Source of the DNA: Chlamydomonas sphaeroides
Lineage: Eukaryota > Chlorophyta > Chlorophyceae > Chlamydomonadales > Chlamydomonadaceae
NCBI GenBank assembly: GCA_001662425.1
Contig: BDDC01000164.1
Coordinates: 17,897 to 81,896 of the forward strand
DNA length: 64,000 nucleotides
Reading direction: 5' to 3'
Position numbers and translations under genes: made by a program. The notes under the pieces are model-generated. The model saw only the letters and a list, made by a program, of their open reading frames with translations. It did not search any database and was not told where the DNA came from. Shown here one piece after another: positions 57,447-64,000 of this stretch (positions are counted from its first letter, which is position 1; each line of letters begins with the position of its first letter).

Positions 57447-60400
57447 ATGCCACCACGGAAGAAGCCGAAAGCTGCGGCGGAAGCCGCAAAGGCAGGTCGC
57501 GGGGGTCGTGACTGAACCCCTACGCCGACAGCACCGTTGACAGCCGCCGACCGCACACCGGCCCTGCCTGCAGTCCCGAGGCAGCATCCGCACACCTCCA
57601 GCCCCTGCCGGTCCTACACCCAGAAACTCTTGCTCCACCGCACCTCCCTTCACAACTCTGCCCAGGCTGAGCCCTCGGCGCCGTCCTCGTCTGGTAACGA
57701 CGCCGAGGAGGTCGCCGACCCCCGCCCCACCTCCCCGCGCGGCCGCACGCGCGGCCGCAGCTCAGCAGCAGCAGCTGAAGGCGCCACCGCAGCTGCCGAC
57801 GGCGCCGCTGCCGCGGCCCGCAATGTGCGCCGCAAATATGGCGGTGGGGGCAACGCATCAGCGGATGCCGCCATGGACCCAGGCGTGGGCGCGCAGCCGT
57901 CGGGGCTGCCGCCCAAGCCCCGCCGCGGGAGTCGGTCGCGGGGCGGCGATGACGGGGACGGAGACGGCGATGTCTTTGTCATGGATGCAGTCGTCAAGGT
58001 ACGGCAGAGCGGGTCTGCCGAGCAGTGCCATGCCGCTGCCGTGCTGCTGACCTGCCGGGGCGCGCCGCCCTAGCCCGCTGCGCCCAGCGTTGCCGGCAGC
58101 TCGCCTCCGGCGCTGCCTGTTATTGCGCCATGACCTGGCCCAATGCGTTGCCTCCCAGCTACGCTGGGCTGCCCTGTGCTCGTCTCTCCATGGCTCGCCC
58201 CCTCCTCCCCCGAGCGCCTCCGCGCCCCGCGCCAGTGCCTTCAGCGCGCCTGCTCTATCCCCCTCCCCGCACCCGCAGGTGTTCTGCATGCACGTGGAGC
58301 CCAACTACTCGCTCCCCTGGCAGCGCAAGCGCCAGTACAGCTCCAACTCCTCGGGCTTCCTGCTGCCGGGCCGCCGCATCCTCACCAACGCACACTGCGT
58401 GGACCACTACACGCAGGTGCGGGCGCTCGGGCAGTGGGCTCGGGCCGGGGGCATGTGCTGCGGGCAATTGGTTCTGGTGCACGGGCCGAGGTCATGCCAG
58501 GCTGGGACATGGGCTCGAGTTTAGCGTTGGGGCGAGGGGAAGGGGCCAGGCGGTGCATATATCGACCTTGCGGGCTCGGCCAGTGCTGGGTCAGCATCAT
58601 GCCGCCGCGCCAGCCCCGAAGCCCTGCTGCGCAACCCGCTCCCACCCTCCCCCATGTGTGGTTCAGGTCAAGGTGAAGAAGCGCGGCTCCGACGTCAAGC
58701 ACGTGGCCACCGTGCTGTCGGTCGGAACCGAGTGCGACATCGGTGAGCCAGCGACAGGGGTTGGGCCTGGGGACTCGCCGCTCTGGTGCCCTGGGCTGCT
58801 CGGCCCTTGGACCCCTTTCCCCGGTCCTGACTCTCACCGCGCCGCCCCCTGTACGGCCCTGCCTTCCGCCCTCTTCCTCCTGTCAGCGCTGCTCACAGTG
58901 GAGGACGACTCGTTCTGGGAGGGCGTGGAGCCGGTGGTGTTCGGCGACCTGCCGCAACTGCAGGACGCGGTGGTGGGTGGGGGGCAGGGGCAGGGGCAGG
59001 GGAGGGGCGGGCAGGGGAGGGGAGGGGATGAGAGGGGAGGGGATGGGATGGGGGCGTGCTGGTCGCTGTAGTCGAGGCATCGTCCCTTACCCAGACTGCT
59101 GTAGAGAGCTGGGGCAGGCGGCAGAGGCTGCTTGGGTCCCGGGGGCCGAGAGCAGCTGGGCTGCTCCGATCCAGGCGTACGGGACGCGGCAAGGGACAGC
59201 AAGGGCAGCAGGCGGTCTTTACTTTGCTCGGACGCCTTGCTTGACGCCGCCTCTGCCCCTGCCTGCCCGCAACGCTGCGGCCGCAGACTGTGGTGGGCTA
59301 CCCCATTGGTGCGTGGCGCTGCTGCCATGGGGTGGGGCACGAGCGCAGCGGGGGCTGCCGGGGGTCTGGGCGCCCGCTCGGGCGGCTAGCCCGCCTGGAC
59401 TGGACAGCGGAGCCCTGAAGCAGGGACACGGACACGTTGATAAACCCTTTGACCCCATGCACCGCATGGGCGGCGCAATGTAAGGCAGCAGCTCCGCAGA
59501 AGACCGTGGCGGAGGCCCCAGCCCCAGCCCCAGCCCGCCCGGGCGCTTGCGGTCGGTACCGGCGCTGCCGCAATCTGACCTTGCGCTGTGCCCGGCTCCC
59601 CCACCCCGTAGGCGGTGACACCATGTCCGTCACCAGCGGGGTGGTGAGCACCCAGCCGGGGGAGCAGCGTCGTGCGGCAGGGGGCACGGGGGCAGGGGGC
59701 ACGGCACCTGGCGTCCACATGCGCACGGGCTGCGCGGCGCGGCGGGGGCATGGCGCTGGAGGCGTGCGTGTGCCCTCCCGCGCCCCGCGCTCCCTCACGC
59801 CCTGGGTCCATGCCCTGCTCCTCCTCCCTTACACCCAGGTGTCCCGCATCGAGGTGACGGCCTACACGCACGGCAGCAGCGAGCTGCTGGGCATCCAGAT
59901 CGACGCGGCGGTGAGGGCGCCAGCGGCCGCGTTGCGGTGTGCAAGGCAGCGTAGGGTTGTCAGAGGGTGGGCGGCAGCCCGTGGCGCAGCTGCTGGGCAC
60001 CCAGCGCGACGTAGCGGCGCGGAACCCCCAGGCCGCAGAGAGCCGGGACAGCGGCAACCCGCACGAGGCCTGCATGCCGGCGCCGTCATGGCAGCCAGCG
60101 ACCGCTGTCCCTTCTCCCGATCTGTAGCCGCGATGCCCCGCCGGCTTCGGACGCAGTCCCACGCCGACGTGACCCCTCGTGGCCCTCGCCCCCAGATCAA
60201 CAGCGGCAACAGCGGCGGCCCCGCCTTCAACGAGGAGGGCGAGTGCGTGGGCATTGCCTTCCAGTCGCTCAAGGTGCGGCCGTGGGCGTCGTGGTCACGT
60301 GCTCTGTAGCCGCTGCAGTGCACGTGTCCTACCATGCCATACATGTGCGCGATGATCATGTGCGTGGCGTTGCCGTACGCTGGGATTGGGACACACGTGG

Positions 60401-63312
60401 CTTGGGTGCCGGCCCGGTACGTCCCGTCCACTCCCATCCACAGCACGAGGACGCCGAGAACATCGGGTACATCATCCCCACGCCCGTCATCTCGCACTTT
60501 CTGCACGACTACGACAAGCACGGACGATACACGGGTGCGCACGACACGCGGGGCTGGGGCGGGTTGGCAGCTCGGAGACAAGTTCGCCTCCATGTGTGGG
60601 GCCAAGGGTGCGACGTGCGCGCTGGTGCGTACATGCCTTTGGTGGCACCACCGTGCCGTGTCGTGGTGCGGCTGCCGCCTCAGGCTTCCCGTGCCTGGGC
60701 ATGGAGTGGCAGAAGCTGGAGAGCCCCGACCTGCGGGCCTGGCTCAAGATGGAGGTGAGCTGGCAGCGGGGCTGAGCGTGGGGGCGCGTGGGATGCAGCA
60801 GCCGCCTTGTTGCTGTGTCAGGCCGTGCGGAAGGGGCGCGAGGTGCAGCACCCAGAGCCAGCTCGAGGTGCTCGTGTGCGGGAGGGGCCGGGAGGGGAAG
60901 GGGGCTAGGAACAGAGCAGCGCTGCAGGGCGGCCGTGGTGCGCGTGGCAGAGCATAGGCGCAGGAGCCCGCCCTGGCCTGTCTGTCACCCAAGCTTTTGG
61001 CAACCCATCTTGGGTTATGCTGCCGCTCTGACCATGTCGTACTACCCGCCGTGCGTTGGCTACCCGCAGCCGGAGCAGAAGGGCGTGCTCGTACGGCGTG
61101 TGGAGCCCACGTCGGCCGCCTCTGACGTGCTCAAGCAGGACGGTACGAGCTGCTACCCACTCCCGTCACAGTGTGTGCCTACGCTGTTGATATCATTCAT
61201 ACCCATGGGGCACCCCAGTAGCCTCCCCGCGCCTGAACCCCGTCTCCTCCCGCTGCCCCCGCTGCCCCTGCTGGCCCCGCTGCCTCCGCTGCGCCTGCCA
61301 CCGCCGCTGCACCGCAGACGTGCTGCTCGCCTTCGACGGCACGCCCATCGCCAACGACGGCACCGTGCCCTTCCGCAGCGGCGAGCGCATCAACTTCAGC
61401 TACCTGGTGCGGAGGCGGTGGCGCAGCGCAGCACGCAAGCAACTCCCACCCACAGCGCGCACCGTAGTACCGCCCACGCGCTGCCCTGACCCGTGCCGCG
61501 CCGCCCTGGGCTGCATCCTGCGACGCGTCCCGGCCCCTCGCTGCCAACCCCACGCCAGGTGTCCACCAAGTACACGGACGAGGAGGCGGAGCTGCGGGTG
61601 CTGTCGGGCGGCAAGGAGCGCACGGTGCGGGTCAGCCTGCGGGCGCCCGTGCGGCTGGTGCCCTTCCACACCAAGGTGCGGCCCCGGGGGCTGCGGGCCC
61701 TGGTGGCGTGAGGCGGCTGCTGGCGGGAGGCGGGAGGCGGCTGCTGGCGCATGGGGGCAGCGGCGGCGCTGCGGTTTAAGTTGCTGGAGGGCGAGAGCAA
61801 GGCAGGGCATGCGACGGTCGCCGATGGATGCCGCTGCGAGAAGTGGGGTGGGTGCCGCGCCGGGCGGCGCGGTTGCTGCTCTTGGCCTCTGGATTGGCCT
61901 CCCTTGGGCCTCACCCACCGGATGCCCCTGGTGTGCTGCCGTACGCAGGGCCTTCCGCCGTCGTACTTCATCATCGCCGGCCTGGTCTTCACGTCCGTGA
62001 CGGTGCCGTACCTGAAGTCCGAGTACGGCAAGGAGTACGACTACGATGCGCCGGTCAAGCTGCTCGACAAGTACATGAACGGCATGGCCAGCAAGGCAGA
62101 TGAGCAGGCACGAGAGGGGGGGCTGTGGGCCGACCTGGGGTGCGGCAATAGATGCAACGATGCTGCGCGCCGGGGTACAAATTCTAAGGTCCAGGTCCTG
62201 TTGCGTGCGCGAGAGGCGCGCCGTGGGGTGCTCTGGGGTGCGCAGGAGCCCGTAAGGTGTGGCATTGCTGGGCTCATGCACGTACACGTCCCGCGGCTGG
62301 CACCTAACCGCGGCCCCCTGCCGCTTCACCCTGCCGCCCCTGCAGGTGGTGGTGCTGGGCCAGGTGCTGGCTGCCGAGGTGACGGTGGGCTACGAGGAGA
62401 TCGCCAACACGCAGGTGCGGCCTGCTCTGAGGCGGCGGGCGCAGCCCATACTGGCCCAGCCCCTGGCGCAGTCCCTGGCATTGGCGTGCCGTGGCGGTGC
62501 AGGCCAGGCTGAAGGCCCGCACACTCACACCGCCTTGGCAAGGTGTTTCAAGGGGGCTCCCGTTGTCATTTGACTGCCCGGTGCTGATGCTCTTTCCGAG
62601 TTCCGCCCTGTACTCCTCTGCCCCTGCGCCCCGCCCCTGCTGCTCCTCCCCCTGCCCCTCCTCCCCGCCTTCGCGTTCCCAACTCCCGCTCCTCTGCTGC
62701 AGGTGGTGTCGCTCAACGGAGTGCCCATCACCAACCTGCGGGAGCTGGTGGCGAGGGTGGACGCCTGCTCCGAGCCCTTCCTCAGCCTGGAGCTGGAGCA
62801 CAACCAGCGGGTGCGCGCCGCCGTGGCCGCGTGTGCTTGGGGTGCTGCACGTGCCATCGCGTGCATGGGATGCCCCTTGCAAGGCGCCCGGGTGTAGCCA
62901 GCAAAGGGTGCAAGAAAACAGTGCGGCCATGCACAGCGGCGGTTCGCATGCCCTTCAGCCCAACGCCGTGCCAACTGCCTCGGCCGCTCCCACCCATACG
63001 CGGGGTGCGCCACTCCCCTCCCCCCGCTCTAGTTCGTTACTTCCATGGTACATCCCCCCGCTTGCTACTCAGGTGGTCCTGGAGACGGCCAAGGCGCGCA
63101 GCTCGACTCCCGAGATCCTGCGAGTCCACTGCATCAACCAGGACCGCTCGCCGGACCTCACGGAGCCGGGGGCGGCGGCGGAGGACGCGCCGCCGGCCGC
63201 CAACGGCGCCGCCGCGTCCAAGGCCGGGAAAGACGAGGAGGCGCCGGGGGCCGGGGCGGGCGGCAGCGGCAAGGCGGGGGGCGGCCGCGCGGGCCGGAGC
63301 GGGCGGCGGTAG
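57447..63312 (+). CDS. DEG9: Deg/HtrA serine protease, DEG9 type
   Basis: Eighteen exons: 57447-57491, 57666-57998, 58279-58416, 58667-58742, 58887-58969, 59287-59308, 59612-59643, 59839-59910, 60196-60273, 60444-60534, 60684-60754, 61070-61142, 61318-61406, 61559-61675, 61949-62107, 62346-62414, 62703-62810, 63073-63312. The product is 631 aa. The basic start (MPPRKKPKAAAEAAKA) fits a nuclear/nucleolar signal. The trypsin-like domain has its triad in LTNAHCV (His about 165), CDIALLTVED (Asp about 196) and INSGNSGGPAF (Ser about 273). Next come TGFPCLGMEWQKLESPDLR and a PDZ region (GVLVRRVEPTSAASDVLKQ, DVLLAFDGTPIANDGTVPF). A second PDZ-like module follows (PSYFIIAGLVFTSVTVPYL, EQ-VVVLGQVLAAEVTVGYE, VVSLNGVPITNLREL), as in plant DEG9. 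Introns 1 and 15 appear to use GC donors (AAG|GCAGGT, CAG|GCACGA). The C-terminus is Ala/Gly-rich with a basic end. Family assignment is secure; the DEG9 subclass is likely. Confidence 0.9.
58975..59050 (+). repeat. G-rich simple repeat in DEG9 intron 5
   Basis: Repeated GGGGCA and GGGGAGGG runs occur immediately after the donor of exon 58887-58969. There are many G4-type runs on the transcribed RNA. Confidence 0.85.
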
Positions 63313-64000
63313 CAGCGGGTGGGGTGGCGGGAGGGGGCTAGGGAGTTGCTGCCAATGGCCGGAGTTCGGACCCGGGGGTAATCGACATTGGCGGATGGGC
63401 GTTGGGCAATGGTGCAGGTGGGGTGGAGGTGGAGGCCGTGCTGTTTGGCGCTCGGGTTGGGGTCCGGACTCGCGGTCTGCGTGGGGAAGGGGCGGGCGGC
63501 TGCGGCCACCGGTGTGTGCTGCGGGTGTGCGCGGCAGCTCGCCATGCGCTGCCGGCTGTGGGCCAGCTGGGCATGGGCGGGGCCGGGCGCAGCAGGCGCT
63601 GGGGGCGGAGGGGGCGGTGTAGCAACAGGCGCAGTAGGCTGCCGTAGTACCGGATGTCCGGGCGGTTGTGTCATCCCTGCCACTTGCGGGCGCTGCCACA
63701 TGCGGCAGGCGTGCAGGCATGCGCAACCGCGTCATCGCGCAGACGGGGCAGACTGCGCGCCAGGCGCATGGAGGGTGGGCACTCGCGTGGATAGCCACGC
63801 GGGCACAGAAGCCCTGGCATCGGAGCACGTCGCGTCGTGTTGGTATTCCTGCCGGCCTGCCAAGTCATGGGAAGCGGTTGCGCTGAGCGCAACATGGCAA
63901 TGCCGACGGGGTGGCCCAGTGACGGCTTCGAAGGGAACGGGCTGCCGCCTGAGACGCATGCACATCTACACCCGGCGGGGGGAGAGCAGACCCTTCTTCC
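63313..64000. other. Region downstream of DEG9; no gene recognised
   Basis: Probably the DEG9 3'UTR and spacer up to the window end. ORFs on both strands are composition-driven. Confidence 0.45.

Overview
This is nuclear DNA from a GC-rich green alga, most likely a chlorophycean/volvocine species close to Chlamydomonas, Gonium or Volvox. The evidence is the very high GC content, the short GC-rich introns with GTGCGG/GTGAGT/GTACGG donors and C-rich acceptor tracts ending in CAG, TGTAA-type poly(A) motifs, Pro- and Ala-rich low-complexity coding sequence, and an LF4-type flagellar length kinase. Genes were rebuilt exon by exon from reading-frame continuity, intron phase and family resemblance. 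No search was run. Two N gaps (13456-13796 and 40725-41295) interrupt the window.

Layout, left to right. 147-6029 (+): an extracellular leucine-rich-repeat protein fused to a multi-pass membrane module that resembles the XK-related family. 7704-13312 (+): an ATP-grasp ligase of the carnosine-synthase type. 15605-18227 (-): LF4/MOK kinase. 18.2-25.1 kb: a repeat-rich stretch holding a GAF-type NIN-like (NLP/NIT2) protein without an RWP-RK domain (21349-23265, -), flanked by inverted copies of a dispersed repeat. 24879-28668 (-): an NADH-pyrophosphatase-type Nudix hydrolase fused to a PHPT1/Janus phosphohistidine phosphatase. 29038-33031 (+): UBA5, the E1 of UFM1. 34393-36376 (-): an unrecognised protein with a duplicated helical motif. 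36832-40265 (+): proteasome lid subunit RPN7. 40.3-43.7 kb: a gap, a 60/63-bp tandem array and another repeat copy. 43717-46981 (-): ERGIC3/Erv46. 47686-51551 (+): Msp1/ATAD1 AAA ATPase. 52149-53043 (-): a small four-TM protein. 53959-57075 (-): EMC2. 57447-63312 (+): a DEG9-type serine protease.

Genes are packed tightly, and four head-to-head pairs share intergenic regions of about 370-705 bp (Nudix-PHPT/UBA5, unknown/RPN7, ERGIC3/Msp1, EMC2/DEG9). The right half is enriched for protein quality control and ER membrane functions: UFMylation, proteasome, ER-Golgi cargo receptor, tail-anchored protein extraction, ER insertase and a Deg protease. The most unusual items are the in-frame Nudix-PHPT1 fusion with its cysteine-less zinc ribbon, the LRR/XKR-like chimera, the NLP-like GAF protein lacking a DNA-binding domain and sitting inside an inverted repeat, and five probable GC-AG introns.
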